Part shown: piece after piece, positions 1-5,460 of the stretch
Numbering within the stretch: position 1 is the stretch's first letter
Layout: the number at the start of each line of letters is the position of its first letter
Assembly: GCA_900752475.1 (NCBI GenBank)
Contig: CAADVJ010000138.1
Span: 1 to 5,483 of the forward strand
Source: an uncultured Collinsella sp.
GTDB lineage: Bacteria > Actinomycetota > Coriobacteriia > Coriobacteriales > Coriobacteriaceae
DNA length: 5,483 nucleotides
Reading direction: 5' to 3'
Notes under the pieces: model-generated
What the model was told of the DNA's origin: nothing
What the model saw: only the letters and a program-made list of their open reading frames with translations
Database searches by the model: none
Position numbers and translations under genes: made by a program

Positions 1-37
1 AGGACCCCCGCCGCACGAAGTGCGCAGCGGGGGTCCT
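1..37 (-). terminator. Strong hairpin downstream of thrB, probable terminator
   Basis: Positions 1-11 pair perfectly with 27-37 (11 bp, mostly G-C). Inside, 12-16 pair with 20-24 around a GAA loop, with a two-base bulge at 25-26. The hairpin begins 65 bases past the thrB stop on the minus strand, a natural place for its terminator. The run of T expected after the stem on the minus strand would lie before base 1 and cannot be seen. On the plus strand no T run follows base 37. It could also end a convergent gene beyond the left edge. Confidence 0.5.
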
Positions 38-102
38 GCCATGTCCGAGGACGATTTGGGGGCAAAGCCCCTGGCCTCCCCGGCGAGTATACGGGACGGC
101 GA

Positions 103-984
103 CTACAGGTATTCGATCTGGGCGCCTTCCGTGTCGCACGTGAGGATATGCGTGTCACACTTGGGGAACTGCTCGCGCAGCTTGACCTGCAGGAACTTTG
201 CCACGATGGTGTCGTCGGTCACAGCCATGAGGGTCGAGCCCGAGCCGCTAATCCAGATGGTTTTAGCGCCACCGTTAAGGCAGGTGTCGCGCACGGCGTT
301 GTAGTCGGGAATCAGGCGGCGACGATAGGGCTCCTGAATGCGGTCGTCATTAGCGGCGGCAATCAGGTCAAGGTCGCCGGTCTCCAGGCCGCGCGTCATG
401 CCGGCGATGCGGCCCATTTGCCATACGGCGGTGGAGAGTGGAATCTCCTGCGGCACGACCTTGCGCGCCTCGCTCGTATGTACCTCGTAGGGTGGAATCA
501 CGGTAATAAAACGTAAGTGATCGCTCACCTCGTAGCGCAGACACTGGGGGAGCGAATCAGTCGGTGTAAAGGAGCAGACGGCGCCGCCCAGGATAGCGGG
601 GGCGACGTTATCGGGATGGCCCTCGACTTCGGTGGCAATGCGAACCAGCTCGGCGCGGTCGACGGTGTGGCCCGTCAGCGCGGCGGCGGCCATAATGCCG
701 GCGACAACGCAGGTGGAGCTGGAGCCCAGGCCGCGGGCGACGGGAACGTCAGTCTGAATGTCGATGGCGACGGGGAAGGCCGGCTCGCCCCATGCGGCCA
801 GTGCATCGACAAAGCTCACGTAGACCAGGTTGTTCTCGTTTTGGAATTCCTCGGGGCAGCCCGTGATGGTGAGCTTGTCGGCGCGCTCAAAGGTAAAGTG
901 CGAGTAGAGGCTGACGGCCATGCCGAGGGTGTCGTAGCCGATGCCTAGGTTGGCGCTGGTTGCTGGGACGGTGATTTTGATCAT
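103..984 (-). CDS. thrB: Homoserine kinase (GHMP family)
   Basis: This 293-residue cytoplasmic enzyme transfers phosphate from ATP to homoserine, giving O-phosphohomoserine, the substrate of ThrC. All three GHMP-kinase signatures are present. Residues 6-24 hold VPATSANLGIGYDTLGMAV. Residues 81-97 hold the glycine/serine-rich ATP loop (PVARGLGSSS, then TCVVAGI). Residues 245-255 hold ISGSGSTLMAV. The homoserine-kinase stretch EGHPDNVAPAILGG is at 121-134. The length is typical of the family. The ATG at 984 is chosen because AGGAGG (991-996) lies six bases upstream and the protein then opens with the conserved MIKITVPATSANLG. An upstream ATG at 1056 would add 24 unconserved residues read through an inverted repeat. 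thrC lies upstream on the same strand, but a terminator and a large hairpin separate the two. The usual ANLGPGFD core reads ANLGIGYD here. Identification is very secure from motifs. Confidence 0.96.
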   Translation of the reverse strand: MIKITVPATSANLGIGYDTLGMAVSLYSHFTFERADKLTITGCPEEFQNENNLVYVSFVDALAAWGEPAFPVAIDIQTDVPVARGLGSSSTCVVAGIMAAAALTGHTVDRAELVRIATEVEGHPDNVAPAILGGAVCSFTPTDSLPQCLRYEVSDHLRFITVIPPYEVHTSEARKVVPQEIPLSTAVWQMGRIAGMTRGLETGDLDLIAAANDDRIQEPYRRRLIPDYNAVRDTCLNGGAKTIWISGSGSTLMAVTDDTIVAKFLQVKLREQFPKCDTHILTCDTEGAQIEYL

Positions 985-990
985 GTGGGT

Positions 991-996
991 CCTCCT
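991..996 (-). promoter_or_regulatory. Ribosome binding site of thrB
   Basis: On the minus strand this reads AGGAGG, a perfect Shine-Dalgarno core six bases before the ATG at 984. It fixes the thrB start. The arm of the large inverted repeat ends at 999, leaving only two bases between the stem and the ribosome binding site. Confidence 0.85.
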
Positions 997-998
997 GG

Positions 999-1110
999 GC
1001 GGGTCTGGCCGTTTAGTTCGCTGCTCGGGCAGTCCTGGCTCGCTCGGAAAGCACATTAAGTGCTTTCCGGCTCGTGCGGAACTCGCGACGAACTAAACGG
1101 CCAGACCCGC
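999..1110. repeat. Nested inverted repeat with perfect 22-bp arms
   Basis: Bases 999-1020 are the exact reverse complement of 1089-1110 (22 of 22). The 68 bases between them contain a second perfect palindrome at 1045-1069 (10-bp arms, 5-base loop) and a small CTGC/GCAG hairpin at 1021-1032. The element could fold into one branched, cruciform-like RNA or DNA structure. Neither end is followed by a T run, so it does not look like an intrinsic terminator. No flanking target-site duplication and no coding capacity are visible. It lies between the thrC terminator and the thrB ribosome binding site, where a thrB promoter would be expected. It may be a dispersed palindromic repeat (MITE or REP type) or a structured thrB leader. 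The structure is certain but its nature is inferred. Confidence 0.85.
1045..1069. repeat. Inner 25-bp palindrome of the nested repeat
   Basis: CGGAAAGCAC at 1045-1054 is exactly complementary in reverse to GTGCTTTCCG at 1060-1069, around the loop ATTAA. As DNA it has the shape of an operator. As RNA it would form the apical hairpin of the larger 999-1110 structure. No regulator can be assigned. Confidence 0.7.
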
Positions 1111-1138
1111 TCGCATGCTCGTCATCATCCCGAAAGCT

Positions 1139-1173
1139 AAATAAAAAGAAGGTGCGCCGGCTTTCGCCGGCGC
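1139..1173 (-). terminator. Intrinsic terminator of thrC
   Basis: Bases 1154-1161 and 1166-1173 form a perfect 8-bp G-C stem. On the minus strand the loop is GAAA, a stable GNRA tetraloop. Three bases after the stem the minus strand reads TTCTTTTTATTTA (1150 down to 1138), a T-rich tract. It begins 12 bases after the thrC stop. The three-base gap before the T tract makes it slightly less than ideal, so some read-through into thrB is possible. Confidence 0.78.
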
Positions 1174-1185
1174 TTAATTAGGGAT

Positions 1186-2703
1186 CTAGTCGGTGCTCAT
1201 TCGTTTTGCTGCAGACTCTACGTAGTTGGCCATGTCGGCTACGTCGCAGACGTCTTCGAAGCGGACGGGCTTGGACTCGAGCTCGGCGAGTTGGGCCGGG
1301 GCAACCGTGTTGGTTGCCTGCTCGAGCACGCGCATGGCCTCAAAGTCGTCCTCGGGAACGTTAAGGCCCAGGGCGTCGCAGCAGGCGCGCGGGAACTTGT
1401 AGGGGCTGGCGGTCGAAAGTAGCACGCGGGCCTTGGCGCCCTCGGCGGGGGCGACCTGCTCAAAGACGTGATAGCCGCAAGCGGTGTGCGGGTCGATCAC
1501 GTAGCCGTTCGCGTCCCAACAGCTCTTGATGGCAGCGCGGACCTCGTCCTCGCTGGCCCAACCACATCCAAAGACGCTCTGGATCTTGGCCAGCAGGTCG
1601 GCGGGAACCTCGTAGCGACCAGTCTGTGTCAGCTGCTCCATAAGGCCAGCAACAAGCTCGCAGTCGCCATTGGACAGGAAGTACAGCATGCGCTCCAGGT
1701 TAGAGCTGATGAGGATGTCCATCGACGGCGAGATGGTCGTGAAGAACGGACGGTTGCGGTCGTAAACGCCGGTGGTCAGGAAGTCAGCCAGAACGTTGTT
1801 CTTGTCGCTCGCGACGATGAGCTTGGCGACGGGCAGACCCATGCGCTTGGCATAGTAGCCGGCCAGGATATCGCCAAAGTTGCCGGTCGGCACGCAGAAC
1901 TCCACGGCATCGCCGGCCTCGATGGCGCCGGCGCGCAGCAGCTGCGCATAGGCGGCAAAGTAGTAGACGACCTGCGGCACCAGGCGCCCGACGTTGATGG
2001 AGTTGGCGCTCGAAAGCACCGTGCCGGCGGCCTCAAGACGCTCGGCAAGCTCCTTATCGGCAAAGATGCGCTTGACGGCGCTCTGGGCGTCGTCAAAGTT
2101 GCCGCGGATGCCGCAGACGGCGACGTTGTCGCCCTCCTGCGTGGACATCTGCAGGTTCTGGACGCGACTGACCTTGCCTTCGGGATAAAAGACGGTGATG
2201 CCCGTGCCCGGGGCGTCGGCAAAGCCAGCGAGCGCTGCCTTGCCCGTGTCGCCCGATGTGGCGGTGACGATCATGATGCGCTCGGCGCCGCCGTCCTTGG
2301 CGGAAGTGCGGGCCATGAGGCGGGGGAGCATCTGCAGGGCGACGTCCTTAAAGGCACTCGTGGGGCCGCCAAAGAGCTCCATCACATAGGTCTGGGGGGC
2401 GTCAGCGCCCGGCGCAGCGTCGAGTTTGACGAGCGGCGTAACCTCTTCACTCGCGAACGTGCCGCGATATGCCTCGTCGACACACGCCGAAATTTCTTCG
2501 GCCGTGTAATCATTCAGTAACATTCCCAACACATCTTGAGCGATTTCAAAGTACGATTTATCTGCAAGCGAGCTGATATCGACCTGCTGGGTGCCGAGCT
2601 CGTCCGAGACAAACAAACCCCCGTCGGGAGCGATGCCGGTACGGATTGCCACCTTACTTGAGCACGATAAAGTGCGTCCTCGTGTACTATGATAAGTTCC
2701 CAT
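1186..2703 (-). CDS. thrC: Threonine synthase (PLP-dependent)
   Basis: This 505-residue cytoplasmic enzyme converts O-phosphohomoserine and water to threonine and phosphate, the last step of threonine synthesis. It has the fold-type II PLP pattern of ThrC. The N-terminal YHSTRG is at 4-9. The lysine that binds PLP is K119 in GPTSAFKD (113-120). The phosphate-binding TSGDTGKAA follows at about 149-157. SSANSINVGRLVPQ is at 231-244, VPTGNFGDILAGYYAKRMG at about 271-289 and STASPYKFP at 430-438. It is longer than E. coli ThrC (about 428 residues) but near the roughly 500-residue form of many Gram-positives. The ATG at 2703 is preferred because GAGGAG lies nine bases upstream; an in-frame ATG at 2748 has no ribosome binding site and adds unconserved residues. 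It is divergent from lysC, and its own terminator follows at once, so it may be largely monocistronic despite thrB lying downstream. Confidence 0.96.
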   Translation of the reverse strand: MGTYHSTRGRTLSCSSKVAIRTGIAPDGGLFVSDELGTQQVDISSLADKSYFEIAQDVLGMLLNDYTAEEISACVDEAYRGTFASEEVTPLVKLDAAPGADAPQTYVMELFGGPTSAFKDVALQMLPRLMARTSAKDGGAERIMIVTATSGDTGKAALAGFADAPGTGITVFYPEGKVSRVQNLQMSTQEGDNVAVCGIRGNFDDAQSAVKRIFADKELAERLEAAGTVLSSANSINVGRLVPQVVYYFAAYAQLLRAGAIEAGDAVEFCVPTGNFGDILAGYYAKRMGLPVAKLIVASDKNNVLADFLTTGVYDRNRPFFTTISPSMDILISSNLERMLYFLSNGDCELVAGLMEQLTQTGRYEVPADLLAKIQSVFGCGWASEDEVRAAIKSCWDANGYVIDPHTACGYHVFEQVAPAEGAKARVLLSTASPYKFPRACCDALGLNVPEDDFEAMRVLEQATNTVAPAQLAELESKPVRFEDVCDVADMANYVESAAKRMSTD

Positions 2704-2712
2704 ATAACACTG

Positions 2713-2718
2713 CTCCTC
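2713..2718 (-). promoter_or_regulatory. Ribosome binding site of thrC
   Basis: The minus strand reads GAGGAG, nine bases before the ATG at 2703. Its presence decides the start against the in-frame ATG at 2748. Confidence 0.8.
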
Positions 2719-2789
2719 GGATGCCTTGGTCCCAATCGGTGAACCCATGGTATCAGAGCGTGCAAAATAGGTTCGCAGAGGCTTTTTAG

Positions 2790-2794
2790 AAAGG
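2790..2794 (+). promoter_or_regulatory. Ribosome binding site of lysC
   Basis: AAAGG matches the 5' half of the full anti-16S complement AAAGGAGGT. It lies 13 bases before the ATG at 2808, about 9 when aligned to the full complement. It is weaker than the sites of the other three genes. Bases 2782-2785 (CTTT) could pair with 2790-2793 and mask it. Confidence 0.6.
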
Positions 2795-2807
2795 TAACCT
2801 CCAGCCC

Positions 2808-4196
2808 ATGATTAAGATTGCCAAGTTTGGCGGCTCGTCGGTCGCCGACGCCGAACACTTCAAGAAGATCAAGGCCATCGTCGATGCCGACCCGGCTCGC
2901 CGTTTTGTGGTGGTTTCCGCCTGCGGTCGCCGTTTTAAGGGCGACACCAAGGTGACCGACCTGCTCTATCTGGTCAATGCGCACGTTAAGTACCACGTGT
3001 CGTGCGAGGAGCTGCTCGAGGACATCGGCCAGCGCTACTTTGATATTGCCGACGAGCTGGAGCTCACCTATCCCATCCGTGAGGAGTTCGCAGCTTTTGC
3101 CGAGCGCGCCCGCTCGGGCGGTTACTCCACCGAGGAGCTCGTGAGCCGCGGCGAGTACTTCACCGCTCGCCTTATGGCTGAGTACCTGGGCCTACCGTTC
3201 CTGGACGCCGCGACGGTTGTAGCGTTCCATCACGACGGTACGCTCAGCATGAATCGCACCTCCGAGCTGGTGCAGGAGTACGGTCAGCAGGGCGGCTTTG
3301 TTATGCCTGGCTTCTACGGCGCGACGCGTGAGGGCCAGATTAAGCTGCTCGATCGTGGCGGCGGCGATATTTCCGGCTCGATCCTGGCCAAGTGCCTGGG
3401 TGCCGATCTGTACGAGAACTGGACCGACGTCTCGGGTTTCTACTCTGCCGATCCGCGCATCGTGCCCGAGGCTCAGCCCATCGCCCGCGTTACCTACGAG
3501 GAGCTGCGCGAGCTTTCGTACATGGGCGCGAGCGTCCTGCACGAGGAGGCTGTGTTCCCCGTGCGCGAGGCCGGTATTCCGCTGGTCATCAAGAACACCA
3601 ATGCGCCGCAGGACCCCGGCACCATTATTAGCGAGACGGCTGATGAGGGCGAGGCAGAGCCCATCATTACCGGCGTGACCGGCAAGCGCGGTTTTGTCGC
3701 CATCAACGTGGCTCGCGACCGCACCAAGCCCCGCGTCGGCTTTATGCGCCGTGCGCTTTCGGTCTTCGAGCGCTATGACGTTTCCGTCGAGCACATGCCC
3801 ACCGGTGTCGACCGCTTTGGCGCCGTGGTGCAGGAGCAGGACGTGCACGATTCGCTGTACTCGCTCGTGGGCGACATTCAGCAGGAGGTCGAGCCGCTCG
3901 AGATCGAGGTTGTCGAGGGCTTGGCGCTCATCGCAACCGTCGGCCGTAACCTGCGCGGCCGCGCAGGTATCTCGGGCCATCTGTTTGGCATGCTTGGCCA
4001 GGCCGGCGTGAGCGTGCGTATGATTTCGCAGAGCTGCGACGAGATCAACATCATCATCGGTGTCGAGGAGAAGGACTTCGACCTAGCGATTCGGACCATT
4101 TACCGTGCCTTCTCCGATGAGAACGGCATTGTGAAGGTCTCCGACCTGGAGGCTTCCGCGCCGGTCGATCCCGCTCTGGCTGCGCTCCACAAGTAG
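2808..4196 (+). CDS. lysC: Aspartokinase, YclM / aspartokinase III type
   Basis: This 462-residue cytoplasmic enzyme phosphorylates aspartate to 4-aspartyl phosphate, the committed step for lysine, threonine and methionine. The kinase domain spans about 1-280: KFGGSS at 6-11, VVSACGRRFKGDTKVTDLL at 34-53, SRGEYFTARL at 113-122, DRGGGDISGS at 182-191 and ENWTDVSGFYSADPR at 203-217. Two regulatory ACT domains follow, at about 285-365 and 367-445, the second with GRAGISGHLFGMLGQAG. Such domains normally bind lysine or threonine for feedback inhibition. There is no homoserine dehydrogenase fusion. The length and the KGDTKVTDLL stretch resemble B. subtilis YclM as remembered, rather than the roughly 420-residue alpha/beta aspartokinase of corynebacteria. 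asd follows 173 bases downstream on the same strand, past a probable terminator. The ATG starts directly at the conserved MIKIAKFGGSS. Enzyme identity is secure; the subtype and its effectors are inferred. Confidence 0.96.
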   Translation: MIKIAKFGGSSVADAEHFKKIKAIVDADPARRFVVVSACGRRFKGDTKVTDLLYLVNAHVKYHVSCEELLEDIGQRYFDIADELELTYPIREEFAAFAERARSGGYSTEELVSRGEYFTARLMAEYLGLPFLDAATVVAFHHDGTLSMNRTSELVQEYGQQGGFVMPGFYGATREGQIKLLDRGGGDISGSILAKCLGADLYENWTDVSGFYSADPRIVPEAQPIARVTYEELRELSYMGASVLHEEAVFPVREAGIPLVIKNTNAPQDPGTIISETADEGEAEPIITGVTGKRGFVAINVARDRTKPRVGFMRRALSVFERYDVSVEHMPTGVDRFGAVVQEQDVHDSLYSLVGDIQQEVEPLEIEVVEGLALIATVGRNLRGRAGISGHLFGMLGQAGVSVRMISQSCDEINIIIGVEEKDFDLAIRTIYRAFSDENGIVKVSDLEASAPVDPALAALHK

Positions 4197-4208
4197 CTGC
4201 TATCTCGC

Positions 4209-4237
4209 TAGATTTTTGGGAGTTGCCTCAAAATCTA
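4209..4237 (+). other. A/T-rich hairpin just after lysC
   Basis: TAGATTTT (4209-4216) pairs exactly with AAAATCTA (4230-4237). GAG/CTC (4220-4222 with 4227-4229) extends the stem inward around a TTGC loop after a three-base bulge. It starts 12 bases beyond the lysC stop. No T run follows, so it is not a standard terminator; it may protect the 3' end of the lysC message. Confidence 0.45.
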
Positions 4238-4246
4238 CGGCGGGGC

Positions 4247-4268
4247 GTTTCGTTTCGGTTTCGTTTCG
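4247..4268. repeat. 11-bp perfect tandem duplication
   Basis: GTTTCGTTTCG occurs twice in direct succession (4247-4257 and 4258-4268). Each copy itself contains GTTTCG followed by TTTCG. A further GTTTCG at 4278-4283 lies in the loop side of the adjacent terminator. The pattern suggests replication slippage in the spacer before asd. Confidence 0.75.
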
Positions 4269-4303
4269 ACGGGGCGGGTTTCGTGCCCGCCCCGTTCTTG
4301 TAT
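4269..4303 (+). terminator. Probable intrinsic terminator of lysC
   Basis: ACGGGGCGGG (4269-4278) pairs perfectly with CCCGCCCCGT (4286-4295), a 10-bp stem with a 7-base loop. TTCTTGTAT follows, a short and interrupted T-rich tract. It lies about 70 bases beyond the lysC stop and ahead of asd. The stem is very strong but the T tract is modest, so termination may be partial and allow some lysC-asd read-through. Confidence 0.65.
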
Positions 4304-4320
4304 AAACTGGCAACAATAAT
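4295..4320 (+). promoter_or_regulatory. Candidate asd promoter -10 boxes
   Basis: Two hexamers match five of six bases of the -10 consensus: TATAAA at 4301-4306 and AATAAT at 4315-4320. Neither has a convincing -35 at 16-18 bases. The first overlaps the T tract of the lysC terminator. Either would give an asd leader of roughly 40-60 bases. The presence of a terminator just upstream makes a promoter here plausible, but the exact box is uncertain. Confidence 0.3.
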
Positions 4321-4357
4321 CGGCCTGCTCGGCATGCGGGCAAAAGCCACAACCTTT

Positions 4358-4365
4358 AAAGGGGG
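4358..4365 (+). promoter_or_regulatory. Ribosome binding site of asd
   Basis: AAAGGGGG lies four bases before the ATG at 4370 and fixes the asd start. The in-frame TTG at 4223 has no such site. The first half lies in the DNA palindrome CCTTTAAAGG (4353-4362). Confidence 0.75.
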
Positions 4366-4369
4366 AAGC

Positions 4370-5395
4370 ATGAAACAGTACACGGTTGCTATTTTGGGCG
4401 CGACGGGAGCCGTGGGCACCCAGATGCTCGAGTGCCTCAACGAGCAGGAGTTCCCGGTCGGCAAGCTCAAGCTGTTGGCAAGCGCACGCTCCGCGGGCAA
4501 GACCGTTGAGTTCCGCGGCGAGCAAATCGTGATCGAAGAGGCTTGCCCCGAGGCCTTTGAGGGCTGCGACATCGTGCTCGGCGCTGCCGGCGACGATATC
4601 GCTAAGGAGCTGCTGCCCGAGGCCGTCAAGCGCGGAGCCGTCGTGGTCGACAACAGCCATGCCTTCCGCTTGGATCCCGAGGTGCCGTTGGTCGTGCCCG
4701 AGATCAATGCCGACGATATCAAGTGGCATCACGGCCTTATCGCCAATCCCAACTGCGCGACCATCATCGGCCTGGTTCCTACGTGGCCGCTGCACCAGCT
4801 TGCTGGCGTGAAGCGCATGATCGTCTCGACGTACCAGGCGGCTTCGGGTGCTGGCGCTCCCGGTATGGCCGAGCTCGAGGCTCAGCTGGCCGCCCTGGGC
4901 CGTGGCGAGGAGATTCCCGAGCCGCGCGCGTTTGCCGCCCAGCTGGCGAGCAACCTGATTCCGCAGATTGGCGGCGTCAAGGAGGAGGGCTTTACCTCCG
5001 AGGAGATGAAACTGCAGAACGAGGGCCGCAAGATCATGCATCTGCCCGAGCTGCGCGTGAACTGCACCTGCGTGCGCGTGCCCGTGCTGCGTTCGCACTC
5101 CGAGAGCATTACGCTCGAGTTTGAGCGCGATATTACGGTCGAGGAGGCCCGTGCTGCGCTGGCTGCAGCTCCCGGCGTCAAGCTGGTTGACGATATGGCT
5201 GCCGAGGATGCACACGACCGCTTCCCCATGCCGATGGATACGTCCGACCAGGACCTGATTTGGGCCGGCCGCGTGCGTCGCGACATCTCGAACCCCGAGG
5301 CCGCGCGCGGCATCACCTTCTGGTGCTGCGGCGACCAAATCCGTAAGGGCGCGGCAACCAACGCCGTCCAGATCGCCAAGCTGCTCTGCGAGTAG
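4370..5395 (+). CDS. asd: Aspartate-semialdehyde dehydrogenase
   Basis: This 341-residue cytoplasmic enzyme uses NADPH to reduce 4-aspartyl phosphate to aspartate semialdehyde, releasing phosphate. It feeds both the diaminopimelate/lysine branch and homoserine. The N-terminal dinucleotide-binding loop is GATGAVG at 10-16. The nucleophilic cysteine is C129 in NPNCAT (126-131). STYQAASGAG is at 153-162. The C-terminal substrate region has RVPVLRSHSES (236-246), whose H243 is the expected catalytic base. The cofactor-proximal GDQIRKGAATNAVQIAKLL is at 321-339. Length is typical of the family. The start at 4370 is preferred to the in-frame TTG at 4223, because that extension runs through a terminator stem and adds 49 unconserved residues. 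asd probably has its own promoter after the lysC terminator, with possible read-through from lysC. A neighbouring Cys pair at 319-320 (FWCCGD) is a small oddity. The assignment is very secure. Confidence 0.97.
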   Translation: MKQYTVAILGATGAVGTQMLECLNEQEFPVGKLKLLASARSAGKTVEFRGEQIVIEEACPEAFEGCDIVLGAAGDDIAKELLPEAVKRGAVVVDNSHAFRLDPEVPLVVPEINADDIKWHHGLIANPNCATIIGLVPTWPLHQLAGVKRMIVSTYQAASGAGAPGMAELEAQLAALGRGEEIPEPRAFAAQLASNLIPQIGGVKEEGFTSEEMKLQNEGRKIMHLPELRVNCTCVRVPVLRSHSESITLEFERDITVEEARAALAAAPGVKLVDDMAAEDAHDRFPMPMDTSDQDLIWAGRVRRDISNPEAARGITFWCCGDQIRKGAATNAVQIAKLLCE

Positions 5396-5403
5396 GTTGA
5401 CCT

Positions 5404-5429
5404 GTCCGGCGGGGGCCGGGCTTAGTTTT
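5404..5429 (+). terminator. Weak terminator-like hairpin after asd
   Basis: CCGGC (5406-5410) pairs with GCCGG (5415-5419) around a GGGG loop, with a G-T and a G-C pair extending the base. It is followed by CTTAGTTTTC, which contains four consecutive T. It lies about ten bases after the asd stop. The stem is short and the T run begins a few bases late, so this is a plausible but weak terminator. Confidence 0.4.
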
Positions 5430-5460
5430 CAGAACGTCCTCGACCATGTGTGGCGCCTTG

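Larger units (their letters stand above)
2704..2807. promoter_or_regulatory. Divergent control region between thrC and lysC
   Basis: These 104 bases separate two divergent start codons, so both promoters should lie here. The best thrC candidate on the minus strand is an extended -10, TGATACCAT (2755 to 2747), with no convincing -35; it would give a leader of roughly 37 bases. On the plus strand TTGGTC (2726-2731) and TATCAG (2751-2756) are weak hexamers with a long 19-base spacer. The two candidates overlap, which would couple the two transcription units. The region is too short for a lysine riboswitch, and no T-box consensus is seen. That promoters exist here follows from the layout; the exact boxes are tentative. 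Confidence 0.5.

Noticed and set aside
985..1056. N-terminal extension of thrB from an ATG at 1056
   Set aside because: It reads through the inverted repeat, adds a Pro/Arg-rich stretch unlike ThrB, and ignores the perfect AGGAGG placed six bases before the ATG at 984.
999..1110. Insertion sequence at the inverted repeat
   Set aside because: There is no transposase frame and no target-site duplication. At most it could be a non-autonomous repeat, and it is reported as such.
1468..2520. Long open frame antisense to thrC
   Set aside because: It is a by-product of GC-rich codon bias in thrC. It has no recognisable motif and lacks family features, whereas thrC has full motif support.
2704..2748. 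Upstream ATG for thrC at 2748
   Set aside because: No ribosome binding site precedes it, and GAGGAG sits correctly before 2703, where the conserved GTYHSTRG begins.
2514..2996. Minus-strand open frame across the thrC-lysC spacer
   Set aside because: It overlaps both genes and the divergent promoter region, with no motif and no supporting binding site.
3522..3524. Internal start for a separate aspartokinase beta subunit at Met239
   Set aside because: The nearest GAGGAG is too far upstream for normal initiation, and the protein resembles the aspartokinase III type, which does not use an internal start.
3192..3980. Long open frame antisense to lysC
   Set aside because: It is fully inside lysC, in a shadow frame, with no recognisable domain.
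4223..4369. N-terminal extension of asd from a TTG at 4223
   Set aside because: It would translate a terminator stem and a slippage repeat, has no binding site, and the family normally begins right at the dinucleotide-binding strand found after 4370.
4197..4369. Lysine riboswitch or T-box leader before asd or lysC
   Set aside because: The spacers are too short once terminators are counted, and no T-box or lysine-riboswitch consensus could be recognised by eye.
4235..5338. Long open frame antisense to asd (367 codons)
   Set aside because: It shadows asd for the same GC-bias reason and runs through the lysC terminator region. Its composition is rich in Ala, Gly, Leu, Arg and His without a domain pattern.
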